DNA of 64,000 nucleotides from contig CM054182.1 in the NCBI GenBank assembly GCA_028829895.1, forward strand, positions 12,797,001 through 12,861,000, read 5' to 3'. Origin of the DNA: Sinotaia quadrata. Its lineage: Eukaryota; Mollusca; Gastropoda; Architaenioglossa; Viviparidae. The notes below the pieces were generated by a model. The model was given only the letters and a program-made list of their open reading frames with translations, was not told the DNA's origin and did not search any database. The position numbers and the translations under genes are program-made. Shown here piece by piece: positions 1-13,139 of this stretch. Each line of letters opens with the position of its first letter. Position 1 is the stretch's first letter.

Positions 1-694
1 TTAGTATTACCTGTACAACCATGACATTGTGTGTACACGTCTCCCGATTTCTTAAGTCTGATCACGCATCTGAACACGTTATGGCATTGAATTTCAACTG
101 TTAGCATTAATATTAGCTGTAAAGACATGAAATTGTGTATACACCTCTCGATTCCTCAGTGCTGCTCATAAATCCATACACATCCTAACTATGAATTACC
201 GGAATTGCTTCTCAAAATACCTGACCTTGATTGCTATCACATAGTTGTAGCCTTTTCACACACTTCTTAAGTTTCAATCATTAGCGCAAGAATAACCAAT
301 CTCATTTCCAAAGAGCAAACGAAATCGCAAAGGAAGTTTCAAATCAATCACGTGCTCCACTGGAATGATATTTTCAATTGATTTTCGAATTAGTCTTCTG
401 TTTGAATACGTTCTTTTGTGAAAAATCTCTAATAGATTAGTCTTCTGTTTGAATACGTTCTTTTGAAAAAATCTCAAATATGCAAAGAATGCCTATGAAC
501 TATGTCAATAATGTGCAATTACTTGAATGGTGAACAGAGATATTCTTGATTATTGTGTACATTTTATTATTAAGTAGAAAATTATCGTGAACTAACGTTG
601 TAATCTGTCAAAATGCATCCCTTACTTCTTATTTGTTTCTAGTTTCAGATGATTTATTAACATTTATGACAAAGATCTTTCGTGTACAACATTT
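1..694. other. AT-rich intergenic or intronic flank
   Basis: No gene was recognised. Positions 1-65 and 108-170 are diverged copies of one another (both carry a GACATTGTGTGTACAC-like core), suggesting an old duplication of about 105 bp. The right edge runs into dispersed segment B. Confidence 0.5.
389..482. repeat. 47-bp tandem duplication
   Basis: TAGTCTTCTGTTTGAATACG starts at 391 and again at 438, followed in both copies by a near-identical tail. This is a simple two-copy duplication. Confidence 0.9.
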
Positions 695-1130
695 TCTTGC
701 ACACAATACGTCTCTATATAAAACACAAGTATCAAACATCAATAGCATAAATGCATGAAATATTTCTAGGTCCATTCTCTCTCAACCAGTCTGTTAACTC
801 ACCATTAAACTAATTTCCGCCTTTCATGACCAGACTTCTTGCAACTTCAAATTAAAGTGATCAGAGAATAGAATTCTCTAAAGCAGGTAAACCGTTTAAT
901 CTCAGTCCATTGGCTGCTCTCGTTCTCGTAAATCATAACCATTGGATAATAAAACTACTCATCATGTTGGGATGAGTTGCATTACATCAGCAATTTCTAG
1001 CATATTCTCAACTCGGGTGTTTACTTCAACTCAGACATTTTCAAAAATACCATCACAAGGAGTACCCAAATTTGGGTCACTGACAATTTAACAATTTATA
1101 TAACAATTAAATTTTAAAATAGGAGGGGCA
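695..1130 (+). repeat. Dispersed segment B, copy 1
   Basis: About 430 bp align by eye, in the same orientation, with 32220-32645. Shared blocks include CCATTGGCTG, TTGCATTACATCAGCAAT, TTTACTTCAACTCAGACA and AATTTTAAAAT. The copies look roughly 75-80% alike with many small indels, so this is an old dispersed repeat or segmental duplication, not a recent insertion. No coding frame or terminal repeat was seen. Confidence 0.8.
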
Positions 1131-1145
1131 AACCTACTCCACCAC

Positions 1146-1374
1146 AGTTTTTTTGCACAAAGCTATCTTCCACACAGGTTTTTGTTGAGCAAAGTTATCT
1201 TGCACACATATTTTTTGCACTGCACAAAGTTGTCGTGCACACAGATATCTTGCACACAGATTTTTGTTGCACAAACCTATCTTGCACACAGAGCTTTGTT
1301 GCACAAGGCTATTTCACACACAGATTTTTGTTGCACAAAGTCATCTTGCACACGGATTTTTGTTGCACTAAGTC
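1146..1374. repeat. About 32-bp minisatellite
   Basis: There are roughly seven imperfect copies of a unit containing TTTTTGTTGCACAAAG and ATCTTGCACACA. Cysteine-rich short open frames across it are by-products of the repeat. Confidence 0.9.
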
Positions 1375-1689
1375 CCTACTTTATCATTACTCTCTTATTC
1401 CCAAAAAAGTGACTTCGCGAATGATTATAGGTCATATAGGAGCAGATTTTGATGCCTAGCTACACATAAACTTAACCTTTTCTTTAACAGAAATCATTTC
1501 TGTATTTTTTAAGGAGCCCAATCATTCAAAATTTAAAAGACATTCGATGAATACACTTCTACATTTTCTTTCAAATATCTGGCTATAATCCATTTATTCA
1601 GCCTTTCTATTGCATTCAGATATGCAGGCGAATTTTTGCACCACATATATTTGCACGTTGTTGATGCTAAAACAATTCAAATACGTTCT
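1375..1689. other. No feature seen
   Basis: AT-rich unique-looking sequence between two minisatellites. Nothing coding or regulatory was recognised. Confidence 0.5.
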
Positions 1690-2397
1690 TTTTGCTAAGT
1701 ATTCACTGCCAACGAAATGCTATTCCTGCAGACACTGGTTTTGCTAGGTCTTCACTGCCAACAAAATGCTATTCCTGCAGACACTGGTTTTGCTAGGTCT
1801 TCACTGCCAACAAAATGCTATTCCTGCAGACACTGGTTTTGCTAGGTCTTCACTGCCAACAAAATGCTATTCCTGCAGACACTGGTTTTGCTAGGTCTTC
1901 ACTGCCAACAAAATGCTATTCCTGCAGACACTGGTTTTGCTAGGTCTTCACTGCCAACGAAATGCTATTCCTGCAGACACTGGTTTTGCTAGGTCTTCAC
2001 TGCCAACGAAATGCTATTCCTGCAGACACTGGTTTTGCTAGGTCTTCACTGCCAACGAAATGCTATTCCTGCAGACACTGGTTTTGCTAGGTCTTCACTG
2101 CCAACAAAATGCTATTCCTGCAGACACTGGTTTTGCTAGGTCTTCACTGCCAACGAAATGCTATTCCTGCAGACACTGGTTTTGCTAGGTCTTCACTGCC
2201 AACGAAATGCTATTCCTGCAGACACTGGTTTTGCTAGGTCTTCACTGCCAACGAAATGCTATTCCTGCAGACACTGGTTTTGCTAGGTCTTCACTGCCAA
2301 CAAAATGCTATTCCTGCAGACACTGGTTTTGCTAATTCTTCACTGCCAACAAAATGCTATTCCTTCAGACACTGGTTTTGCTAGGTCTTCACTGCAG
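1690..2397. repeat. 49-bp minisatellite, about 14 copies
   Basis: The unit includes TGCTAGGTCTTCACTGCCAA and CTATTCCTGCAGACACTGG; TGCTAGGTC recurs at 1742, 1791 and so on every 49 bp. Copies are nearly identical apart from an A/G switch (AACAAAATG or AACGAAATG), which argues for recent homogenisation. Every full unit has a PstI site (CTGCAG). The final two copies are degenerate. Confidence 0.97.
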
Positions 2398-2865
2398 ATA
2401 ACGTGTTTACTATGTAACGACTGCAGGCACCTTTTTTGTTATACAATCATCGCAGATCATTCTAATAGTTGTGTGGCTTATCATTTAAGTTTGTAAACTT
2501 CGACAGACGACGACGCGAGTAGCTGGTGGAGAAGTACAACCAGTCATCTAAACTGTCTCACTACAACGTTCAGCTTCTAATTTCCCAGTCGTACTGGCCT
2601 TTCTTTGAGCATTGATCTCAATTCAGGTGTAGTATTTTTATTCCTTTCTCTTGTGTGAATGTACGCTTGCAGTAATACCTTTACAAAGCAATGTCAGCTC
2701 GTGGTTCCTGATTGCTAAAGTCTGCTGTCAATTTTCTTTTTTACAGTAAAGTCCACTCATTGTAACGTCTTTTCACGGTCATTTTTACTTTATCACAGTG
2801 TAGCAATCGAAACGCAAATCTCGTAAATAATAATGTGACACCAACGCCATTTAGTTAATGATTAT
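2398..2865. other. No gene recognised
   Basis: Unique-looking, with a slightly GC-richer patch near 2500-2600. A 30-codon open stretch at 2516-2605 was considered and rejected (see rejected list). Confidence 0.5.
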
Positions 2866-3110
2866 AATGATTATTATTATTAATAATTAATCATTCATAA
2901 CTAATTACATGTGATGATAATCGTAATTTATGTTATTAATAATTCTCCAGCAGACACCACATGTCTCTCTCATTTAAAGACATTTACGGTCACACAAATT
3001 TTCCATAGATGGAAAACTTCTTACTAAAGGGGAAGACAAATCCGTCTTCAAACTATATTTAGTGAGCACCTGACCACCCAATTTCTTATTCTCCAGCATT
3101 CGATTATAAT
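2866..3110 (+). repeat. Dispersed segment A, copy 1
   Basis: About 245 bp match 31205-31470 in the same orientation. Shared blocks are TCATAACTAATTAC, CAGACACCAC, AAACTTCTTAC, GGAGAAGACAAATCC-like and AAACTATATTTA. The copies are diverged, with indels. The left edge is an ATT-rich microsatellite in both copies. No open frame was found. Confidence 0.75.
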
Positions 3111-4065
3111 GTGTAATATATATATATTACATTCATACAATTTTGGGGTTTTCACTCACATGTTGGTGCGGATGCACATTTGATTGTCGTGGTTATCACC
3201 GCTGTTTATATTGTTTATTTTTATTACTTTTTTGTTTATTCATCATTTCATTGCACTGTTTCCCCATCCCATGACTGTCATGTGTGGATGCTTCTGGGTG
3301 AACGTTGGCAAAGGTGACAGACTTCTGATTTAATGCCTCTCAAAAATTGTCTCTGTAATGTGAAATTTCTACTTTCTTACACCTACTAGTACCTGTACAA
3401 AATTATATTTTACAAGGAATTTCATTAATTTTTTAAAGTTGTTTTAGCACTTCATAAGAAACAAAGACTTTTGAGTTAGCAGAATTCACAACAATGGAAT
3501 TATAGACATTTAGAAGGATCAAATGAACTGTCATTACAACGGCCTCTTACTTATGTACCGGACCTTTGTATCAAATAATATGAACTCTTCATTGCTTGTC
3601 TGCTTAACACTTTCCTCAATATTAATTTAATAATTAACTTCTGTTATATGAACATCACTTGTATTTAGCCTTTGCATTTGTGACTATCATGTAACTACAT
3701 TCTATTCAATCTGGTATGGAAGAGTGATTTTTATTATATATCAATATTTTCTTATTTAACGTTTTGTCGTTTCAAATGCATTTTGTCACTTGTTTACACT
3801 TCCGTTTCTGTATTTCAAGCAAAGAAGTCAATATGCGATTGCTTGAGGGGCAATTAAATTTTAATTCTCTTTAAAATGTCAGACAGTAGCATCACATCCA
3901 TTCATTGCGAATTATTTTCACTGCCAATTTCCTTTTTCTCTGTAGGTTCCTTAAATGTCAAGGTCTGTTTACTACCAATCAATAGATAGACTTTTATTTT
4001 CATTAAGTGATTCATTTGTTTATTTGCTTTCAAGATTAAATAACCTTTTTACCAACTATTTGCTT
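3111..4065. other. No feature seen
   Basis: AT-rich sequence. Only a short TA run near 3118-3127 was noted. Confidence 0.5.
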
Positions 4066-4262
4066 CTACAACTGGCAATCGCTTTACAACTGAAAATCGC
4101 CTCACAACTGACAATCGCCTCACAACTGACAATCACCTCACAACTGACAATCGCCTTACAACTGACAATCGCCTCACAATTGACAATCACCTCACAACTG
4201 ACAATCACCTCACAAATGACAATTGCCATTCAACTGACAATCACCTTACAACTGAAAATTTC
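4066..4262. repeat. 18-bp minisatellite
   Basis: About ten copies of CAACTGACAATCGCCTCA, with a C/T-level variant (AATCACCTCA). The six-codon period keeps one plus frame open as a Leu-Thr-Ile-Ala-Ser-Gln repeat, which is not evidence of a gene. Confidence 0.95.
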
Positions 4263-4670
4263 GAACAAATATACATTTATATAAACTAAAAGGACTACGG
4301 CTAGTTTTCTTTGATAATTTGTTTCTTCTTTTCCCTATTGTTGCGCTTCTGGCACTTTGTTACTGAATATTCTACGTTTGTTCACGATCGTTTACTGGCT
4401 GTGTTTATTTGTTTCTCAAATGTCAATCAATATGCACGTGCACAAAATAGTGCTTGCATAACATGTTTGTTTAATTTAATGATCTTAGCTGTCAGATCAA
4501 TAATTTAGATCCAATTGCAACGTCAATTATTTCCCGGTTTCAAAACGTGGGCCTTCGTTCTGGTGGCAGGAAATAAACATAAATCGGAATTATACAATAT
4601 TTTGTCAAAATTATAGATTTCCTTTATGAATACAAATATTTGCATGCTTGCTCACTTCATTCTGTCTTTG
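4263..4670. other. No feature seen
   Basis: AT-rich unique sequence without recognisable genes. Confidence 0.5.
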
Positions 4671-4880
4671 TTCGCTACTTTCTACTTTTATTTACCACTT
4701 TCTACTTCAATTCGCTACTTTCTACTTTTACTCACTACTTTCTACTTCATTTCGCTACTTTCTACTACAATTCGCTACTTTCTACTTCAATTCGCTACTT
4801 TCTACTTCATTCGCTAATTTCTACTTCGCAAATGTCTACTTCTGCTCGCTACTTTCTGTTTCGTTTTCTACTTTGTACTT
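4671..4880. repeat. 20-bp minisatellite
   Basis: About ten copies of TTTCTACTTCAATTCGCTAC with variants. Because 20 is not a multiple of three, all three plus frames show Phe/Tyr/Leu/Ser-rich open stretches, which are artefacts. Confidence 0.95.
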
Positions 4881-5438
4881 CTATACTTTACTGTTTACAT
4901 TTGCTTGTTAAACTCTCCATCTGTTCAATATAGTTGTCTTTCATATGAAAACGACCCCCCCCCCCTTACAATTAATTATATAATGTGCATGCCAAACTCA
5001 AAAGTAAATTCATCCGTGCATTTTTAACCTTCATCTTCCAGTGTGGCGAAAGAACACGTTAATATAAACAGTCAAACAATATTTGTATTACGGTGATGGG
5101 GTTTTTCTCTTCAGAATTCTGTTCGACATGAACTTCAAAGAGAAGCACAAAGTCTATAGAGACCTAACAGAAATTATACAATAGGCAATCAATTAAGAAC
5201 ACAAATGTTTCCTATCAAGCCGGATATAGCCGTCGTTCTAAGAAGAATTCACTTACATTTCGCTGTGTGTGATCGTGTGTAGTTTGGAATATTGAAATTT
5301 GTGCTCTTGGCTCTTTTTATTCCTTTTTATCTTCTTAAACAATGTTGCTTACAATTCAAACTTACAGGATACAAAACTAAGTCTAATAAGTTAGAAGCTA
5401 GAAAAATTATTTAATCTTCTTTGAGAAAAGCTTTGAAT
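4881..5438. other. No gene; C11 tract
   Basis: A run of eleven C lies at 4955-4965. Otherwise this is AT-rich unique sequence with no recognised feature. Confidence 0.5.
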
Positions 5439-5870
5439 AAAGTGTGCTCGTGATGACGTATTTGGGATTGTATCAAAAATACAACCTAGTAACGACAACT
5501 CTTCTACACTACAATTTCAAGTTTGAAGTGTGCTCGTGATGACGTATTTGGGATTGTATCAAAAATACAACCTAGTAACGACAACTCTTCTACACTACAA
5601 TTTCACGTTTGAAGTGTGCTCGTGATGACGTATTTGGGATTGTATCAAAAATACAACCTAGTAACGACAACTCTTCTACACTACAATTTCAAGAATGAAG
5701 TGTGCTCATGATGACGTTTTGGGATTATAGCAAAAATACAAGCCTAGTAACGACAACTCTTCTACACTACAATTTCACGTTTGAAGTGTGCTCGTGACGA
5801 CGTATTTAGGATTGTAGCAAAATTACAAGTCACGACACTTCTATACTGTACAACTAACTTCACGTATAAA
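5439..5870. repeat. 86-bp minisatellite with CRE-like motif
   Basis: Five copies start with AGTGTGCTCGTGATGACG at 5441, 5527, 5613, 5699 and 5785. The first three units contain TGATGACGTATTTGGG; the later two are variants of it. Units also contain AACGACAACTCTTCTACACT. TGACGTA is a half-palindromic CREB/ATF-type site. Copies 4 and 5 are more diverged, and decay continues to about 5870. Confidence 0.95.
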
Positions 5871-8075
5871 GATATCTCCTGACGCATTCACTTATAAAGC
5901 ATAACTAGTTTTATATCAAACGTTGATATAGATAATGTAGATATATTTCTCTCGAGCTGTGTGAATATGCGTGCGTGTGTTCGCGCTCATTAGACAGATC
6001 CATGTGGTGAGAGGTAGCTGTACGTAAGACCAACCAAAGTAACCATCACACTTAAATTAAAAGTGGAGATTTTCGTGTACAATTAAGCGTGATTAGAAAA
6101 GAGTATCACTAATAATATTATTATCTCTGATCTCATAAATCAAAAATGTATACTGTATGTATTGATCCACAGAATAGAATCATGCCCTCTTGGTGACGTA
6201 ATATTGTGATGACGTCGGCTTAGTTCCTGGCAGTGAAAACTTGAAAATAAAATAATAGCACTTATCTTTTCATGAATTTTACAGAATGATGAAATGACAC
6301 ACAAGGACCCGTAACCATGCAATAGCAATTGGATTTTTCTGTCAAATACATCAAGACACCATCAGTTGGACAAATAAAATACGTGGCCCCCATTTAATAT
6401 ACCAAAATAACCATTTCCAAAGAGACCCATTGGCTGGTTAAACTTGGCATTAGGTTCTATTCAAGACCCCATACAGAGCCCGATGTATTTTACCTCATTT
6501 CATCCAATTCTTGATGAATACATCTTCGTTACTCAGTTCAAGAATTCCACGACATCCGACTTCGCTGCGTGTTCATAAACAGACATTCCTTATCTATAGT
6601 TTTGTCTTTCTTGCTTGTAACCTATCGTACTAACCTGAAATTTATCACTAAAAACTATTTATATTTGCATTCCCTCTGGCATGTTGTAAGAATGATTTCA
6701 TTTTGTATGAGTAGTGTAACTGTACTACGGTCATGTGACCAGTCTACGTCATTATTCCAATGAGATTGCAGTTAACTAGATTTCCATTCCTACCTTGTGA
6801 ACTCGTACTTCAGTCCTTCATTTCTGGCATATTATATTAAATGAAGAGAGAACAGCTCGAAATCGGCCGAGGCCGGAAACACTCCCCATAAATTAAGGTA
6901 GAGAGAACAGTAGAGGGAGACTAAAACGAAAAGGGAGAGAGGGAAAGACATAAACAAGAAATAAAAATTTAACAAAACAAACTGAATGAAAAAATTAATC
7001 AAGTAATGAGTGACTAAATAAATATATTATAAAAAAAACAACGTATAAAACAGATTTTTCAATGAAATAATGATACTTCCAAAAGAAATATATAGTTTCA
7101 TAATTAATAAAATAATTATTTAATAAGTACCATGTTATTTTTAGTTTTAAGATTTAAGTTTAATTTTGATGTACAGATTGCATGTGCTAAGCAAGAAATG
7201 AGAAAGAACTTAACTAAGAGTGTTGTGTCATTTAGTTAATGAACCACATCTTTACATGCAAATAACGAGTTAGAGAATGAACTACATCAGCACAAATGAA
7301 ACAGGTTAGTGAATGGACTACTAGACCTGAACCAAGAGTTAGCAAATGGACTACACCAGAAGAAATGAAGCACGTTAGTGAGTGGACTACACGTGTACAA
7401 GTGAACCAAGAGTTATTGAATTCTCACTAGCTGAACAAAAGTATACATCTGGTCAATAGATTTAACAAATCAAAGAGCAGTATCTTAGGAGAACGCTGGA
7501 AGCGTATAAGCGAAAGTTCGCCAAGGCTTAGAAGTCGGTAATAAAGCAACGACGCTTGTCTATGACCGGTTAAAAAAAAAAAAAATTAAGAAATACCACT
7601 GCTCCAATGATGGAACGCATAAACAGACTACATTGGTTTCTAACGTTGTATTGGCTCAAAGAAAAGAGCTCGAATGTTGTTATCAAAGACAGTAAACATG
7701 ACGAAGACAATACAAACATTACAGAATAATCGTACATAAATATGAAGTAGGCCTAATAAGAATTTGACAAGATAAATAAAAATAGGTAAAAGGATCTTTT
7801 AGTAACAACAACTAAATTAAATAAAAGGAAATGTTTGAATCTTAATGATGTGTGTAGCCCAGTTAATATCACAGGAATATCTATTTCGATGATACTCTAA
7901 TATTGTCACTGAAGACGCTAAAGAACGTTTTCAAATGTCATAGTTCATTTCCATAATGTGAAAATCAATGGAGTTCCAACACCACTGAATTCCAGCTGAC
8001 CAATAGCTCACAGCAATAATGAGATCAGTACGAGCTAAGCTAGATGTCACTATTATATAAGTCTTATTCAGATCT
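5871..8075. other. No supported gene
   Basis: AT-rich sequence. TGACGTAA (about 6195) and TGACGTCG (about 6211) form a CRE-like pair 15-20 bp apart. The stretch 7230-7430 has loose repeats around GAATGGACTACA. Nothing coding was recognised. Confidence 0.4.
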
Positions 8076-8091
8076 TTGCTGTTTCCTCTAG

Positions 8092-8258
8092 GTACTCAAA
8101 GATATATGCAAGGCTTGCATCCTTATTATATGGGACTTAAGTCTGTTTCTGGGAGATGCTTTCCAAATGCTGGATTATCTCCCTTAGTTCGCTCCAGCTT
8201 TATGCCGAGTTTCTTCAGCGGTACTCCGGAATCAAACCAAAACCATGCAATAATTTAA
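8092..8258 (+). CDS. Candidate terminal coding exon, unknown protein
   Basis: A strong splice acceptor (TTTGCTGTTTCCTCTAG) ends at 8091. It is followed by a frame of about 54 codons, entered two bases into a codon, that stops with TAA at 8256-8258. The peptide starts TQRYMQGLHPYYMGLKSVSG and has a balanced composition with aromatic and Ser/Pro-rich parts, unlike the low-complexity shadows around it. No domain was recognised, and no upstream exon or obvious polyadenylation signal could be linked to it. In AT-rich DNA an open frame this long is expected by chance, so the acceptor is the main support. Confidence 0.22.
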
Positions 8259-8961
<703 letters not shown>

Positions 8962-10161
8962 AACCAGTTAAAATATTTAACTAATTTTTGACCATTATTA
9001 CAATATCCACAGTCGATTAACTGCAATGGCATCTACAGTTGAATTTGTGTGTTGTATCTCTGGGCGAGTCGCATGAATATAAAACAGGCTAGGAATCATT
9101 ATCGTACTGCATGTTTACATAAATTATACTGTGCCAAGTGTATTCAAAGCGATTTACCATTCATCCAATTCACACTTGTATTCAAAAATAGATATCAGAT
9201 TTTTTTTTTATTTCGCAAATAGTTACTAATATTAATACAATAGTCCAAATTCAAAAAGGTAAAATTCTTTCTGATGGTACATAAATCGTAAAAGTGTCTA
9301 TCGATTTGTAAGCATTAGTTAGAGCACTTTGAAACTTTGAATTTCTTTTTTTCCATTTCTTGTTATTGAAGAATTATAGTCCATCATAACATTAACGACT
9401 TTAAAGAAAGATTTCATACACCGAAATATTCTCAAATTCATCTACAGTGAATTATCACATCATTCGCATTAGTTTTAAAACAAATTTATTAAACTTGTCA
9501 TCACTCCATTAACATATGGTTCGTAGTTATTGAAACATCAACAGTCTCGCACAAATTAAAATACAATGTAAATGTACAAAATTAAGGCACAATTAGAAGG
9601 TGTTAGTTAAGGTATTAATGCACTATTGCATAAAACGTTGCACACAGCGCTGCATAAAACGTTGTATAAAACTGTTAAGCACCAACAACAATAAAGATAG
9701 TTTTCCTCATTTTAAACATAGCAATCATCAACAATTGTATATGGTATTCGTGTGAAACGGGATAATAGTAATAACAATGAAACAAATCATTCACGTGACT
9801 AAAAACGAGTGAAAGAAGTCCGTTAGAAACATCAAATCAACCATACGAAATTGTGTCAAAGTTTGTGTATTTACTTATTTCATGAGACGTGATGCGATTT
9901 GTAATGGAGGCATTTAGTTCCGAAAGTTTCACCTTCGTTAATTGACCTTTGTGAATTTCAAGTACAAATATCCTCAATAAATGTAATTTTCCCATCCAAA
10001 CACCAAAAGTATATATTGTTCCAATCGTTAATGTATGCATATTTAGAAGTGATTTAATTGTGAGATTTTATTTGAACAACAAATAAGAAACATTATTTGA
10101 GAAGTAATCGAATTATCAACAATCAATCTAGTTACCTAACACTATCATTGGAGTTGTAACT

Positions 10162-10164
<3 letters not shown>
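8962..10164. other. No supported gene
   Basis: AT-rich sequence. A 67-codon ATG-initiated frame on the minus strand at 9837-10040 (start MHTLTIGTIYTFGVW) is no longer than chance allows and has no recognised domain. TGCATAAAACGTTG repeats locally at 9626-9670. Confidence 0.4.
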
Positions 10165-10256
<92 letters not shown>

Positions 10257-10460
10257 CACACACACACACACGCACGCACACACACACACACATACACACA
10301 CACATACACACACACACGCACATACACACACACACACATACACACGCACATACACACACACATACACACACACATACATACACACACACATACACACACT
10401 CACGCACATATACACACACACACACGCATACACACACACACATACACACACGCACACACA

Positions 10461-10542
<82 letters not shown>
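10165..10542. repeat. Compound (CA)n-(GA)n microsatellite
   Basis: CA repeats with TA and CG interruptions run from 10165 to about 10462 and switch abruptly to GA repeats at 10463-10542. Cys/Val frames over it are artefacts. Confidence 0.98.
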
Positions 10543-10543
<1 letters not shown>

Positions 10544-10954
10544 TATCTTAGTTCACTTTGTTATATATTTGTAATAACTTTAAAGGTTGAAAACACCACT
10601 CATTTTATTAAAATGTTATGAAATATAGATAATTTTATAATCACTGAATTATTTATTTTAATTAAGAATTATTTGAACTAAATGCATAAGTCTGGTTGTG
10701 ACACTTAAAAGGAACGTGGTCAAAAAAATAAGACCCAAAAGGTTATTTACAATAGTGAGTAAGAGATTAGTGTTTGGTCAGCATATTTAAAGTGCGTAGC
10801 TAGAAAACGGGCGACAGACTTGTGACGAATGTACTTCGTCATAACGGTTGATAGCACGACCACATGGATTTAAGCAATAAAGGAGTCAGTTGTTTTATAC
10901 GTCTGACAGAAGGGGTTATGTACATTTGGTTGGCCATTTCTTTAATCAAACAAT
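10543..10954. other. No feature seen
   Basis: AT-rich unique sequence leading into segment C. Confidence 0.5.
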
Positions 10955-11330
10955 TTTGTGAAGTGATGTAAATGTCAATATTCTTTTGATTATAATCATA
11001 TGTTGCATATTTGATTGTTGGTAAATTAACCTTCTTGCACATATATATAACCTTATATTGGAGTAATAGTGGGTGGATGATGGCTCGTTAAATATTAATT
11101 TTTAAAAAATTTTATTACTCCTTTTGTAAGCAGCTTCCACCTGCAGAAACCTGTCTATTTTATGATTGTGTAAAGAGAAGAGTTTTACGACACCCTTATA
11201 ATCTGCCAAGTGAGAGCCAGTGTTGGTCGTGTGGGAGAATTATTAATAACTATAAATTGAGATTGTCGATCACTTGCAATTACTTATGGATGATTAATAA
11301 TAATAATAAAAATCATAACTAGTAACAAAT
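10955..11330 (+). repeat. Dispersed segment C, copy 1
   Basis: It matches 32820-33220 in the same orientation. Shared blocks are CTTCTTGCACAT, GGAGTAATA, CCACCTGCAGAAAC, AGAGTTTTACGACACCCTTA and GAGAATTATTAATAACTAT. Similarity is about 80% by eye in the best blocks. It ends in an AAT/ATA-rich stretch. Confidence 0.8.
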
Positions 11331-11357
11331 GGATGCATGTCACAAATACATTTCATT

Positions 11358-11555
11358 ATAACAACCAGATCTGGAGCTAAGAAACTATGTCTTGAAGGAT
11401 TGACTCTCCCATAGCAACCAGATCTGGAGCTAAGAAACTATGCCTTGAAGGATTCTCTCCCATAGCAACAAGATCTGAGCTAAGAAACTATGCCTCGAAG
11501 GATTGACTCTCCCATAGCAACCAGATCTTGAGCTAAGAAATTATGCCTAGAAGGA
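11358..11555. repeat. About 52-bp minisatellite, four copies
   Basis: CAACCAGATCTGGAGCTAAG recurs near 11363, 11416, 11467 and 11519 with small deletions. Two of the copies are nearly identical. Confidence 0.93.
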
Positions 11556-11564
11556 TTGACTGAT

Positions 11565-12172
11565 ACCATTGTATTTTAATGTTAAATATAATTATAGGAT
11601 AGCGTTGTATTTAATGTTAAATGTAATTATAGGATAGCGTTGTATTTTAATGTTAATTGTAATTATAGGATAGCGTTATATTTTAATGTTAATTGTAATT
11701 ATAGGATAGCGTTATATTTTAATGTTAATTGTAATTATAGGATAGCGTTGTATGTTAATGTTACATGTAATTATAGGATAACATTGTATGTTAATGTTAC
11801 ATGTAATTATAGGATAACGTTGTATGTTAATGTTACATGTAATTATAGGATAACGTTGTATGTTAATGTTACATGTAATTATAGGATAACGTTGTATGTT
11901 AATGTTACATGTAATTATAGGATAACGTTGTATGTTAATGTTACATGTAATTATAGGATAACGTTGTATGTTAATGTTACATGTAATTATAGGATAACGT
12001 TGTATGTTAATGTTACATGTAATTATAGGATAACGTTGTATGTTAATGTTACATGTAATTATAGGATAACATTGTATGTTAATGTTACATGTAATTATAG
12101 GATAACGTTGTATGTTAATGTTACATGTAATTATAGGATAGCGTTGTATTTATGTTAAATATAATTGTAGAG
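11565..12172. repeat. 36-bp minisatellite, about 17 copies
   Basis: The unit contains TTGTATGTTAATGTTACATG and TAATTATAGGATAACG. Edge copies have diverged (ATTTTAATGTTAATTG) while the core copies at 11760-12130 are almost identical. Because 36 is twelve codons, a 172-codon plus-strand frame (11640-12158) stays open; it encodes a 12-residue repeat (LYVNVTCNYRIT) and is most simply a repeat artefact. Confidence 0.97.
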
Positions 12173-12825
12173 TGTCGTGATATTGTAATATTAAACGTAA
12201 TTGTAGCATAGCATCACACTGTAATGTTTAATTTAATTGTTTCGAAATAACGAATATTGTTTGCATAGTATATTGTACTGTGGACGGATTGAGTCAAATA
12301 ATTACAACAAACACCAGATCCTCACCGTGATAATAACCAATGTTCAGTACCTGTATCAATACCTGTAAGTGGATTAGTGTGCTTAATCTACGTAGATATG
12401 AGCCACTTGCGTAAGTATAGATTACCCCAAGTATCGTGCTACTTTGAAGATACCGAAGATTTGAGTACCATGTAATGAATAGATAATTCATGTTGCAGAT
12501 CTTTAAACTAATGTGAAAAAGAAAACGTTGCCTCCCTTCTGTATACAAATTTTCCAATTACAGTAAAAATCTATATAATGCTTCTTTTTCATCTTTCATT
12601 ACACCCAATTAAGACAGACATACTTTAAAGTCACATTAGTCCCGAGTGCGTCATAGTTAAGAAAACAAGACATCTCTTCGATATTATTTTTTGTCTCAAG
12701 CGTCACCTTGTCAGGTCACAAGTCATATTTCACTGAAGCACTATGAAAATATAACCACCAAATACAACAATAAAACTACAATAATTAATTATTTCTTTTC
12801 CCGACAAGACAGAAAATGAATGTTT
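12173..12825. other. No supported gene
   Basis: Decayed copies of the 36-bp array continue to about 12240. Beyond that the sequence is unique-looking and AT-rich. Confidence 0.5.
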
Positions 12826-13093
12826 CATGGTACACATTACATTGAACACTTACTCCATCCCTTTATTACCCTTGCTCCATCCCACTATTAAACTTACTTC
12901 ATCCCACTATTATACTTACTCAATCCCAGTACGTGCATTACCCTTACTCCATCCTAGTATTACACTTACTCCATCCCACAATTACCCTTACTCCACCCCA
13001 GTATTACACTCACTCCTCCCCATTATTACACTTGCTCCTCCCCATTATTACACTTACTCCACCCCATTATTACACTTACTCCTCCCCATTATT
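12826..13093. repeat. About 22-bp minisatellite
   Basis: Roughly twelve imperfect copies of a CTTACTCCATCCCACTATTA-type unit; later copies use CCTCCCCATTATTACA. TTTATT at 12862-12867 reads AATAAA on the minus strand and could serve the CD225 gene, but it lies 1.1 kb beyond that gene's stop. Confidence 0.9.
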
Positions 13094-13139
13094 AACATGC
13101 AAGGTTACATTCGCTCTGTTCATTTTTGCGAACATCAAC

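Noticed and set aside
1690..2397. Could regular repeats such as this be CRISPR arrays?
   Set aside because: The repeats are directly adjacent, with no unique spacers between them, and the sequence is eukaryotic.
2516..2605. 30-codon plus-strand peptide ending in a ISQSYWPFF-like string, briefly reminiscent of a cullin-family segment
   Set aside because: The similarity covers a few residues only, the upstream AG has no pyrimidine tract, and a stop follows immediately.
10128..10463. Cys/Val-rich frames of 84-111 codons on the minus strand
   Set aside because: They are translations of a CA/TG microsatellite and have no protein-like composition. The same applies at 8799-9032, 15685-15912, 22636-22881, 23213-23494 and 47024-47395.
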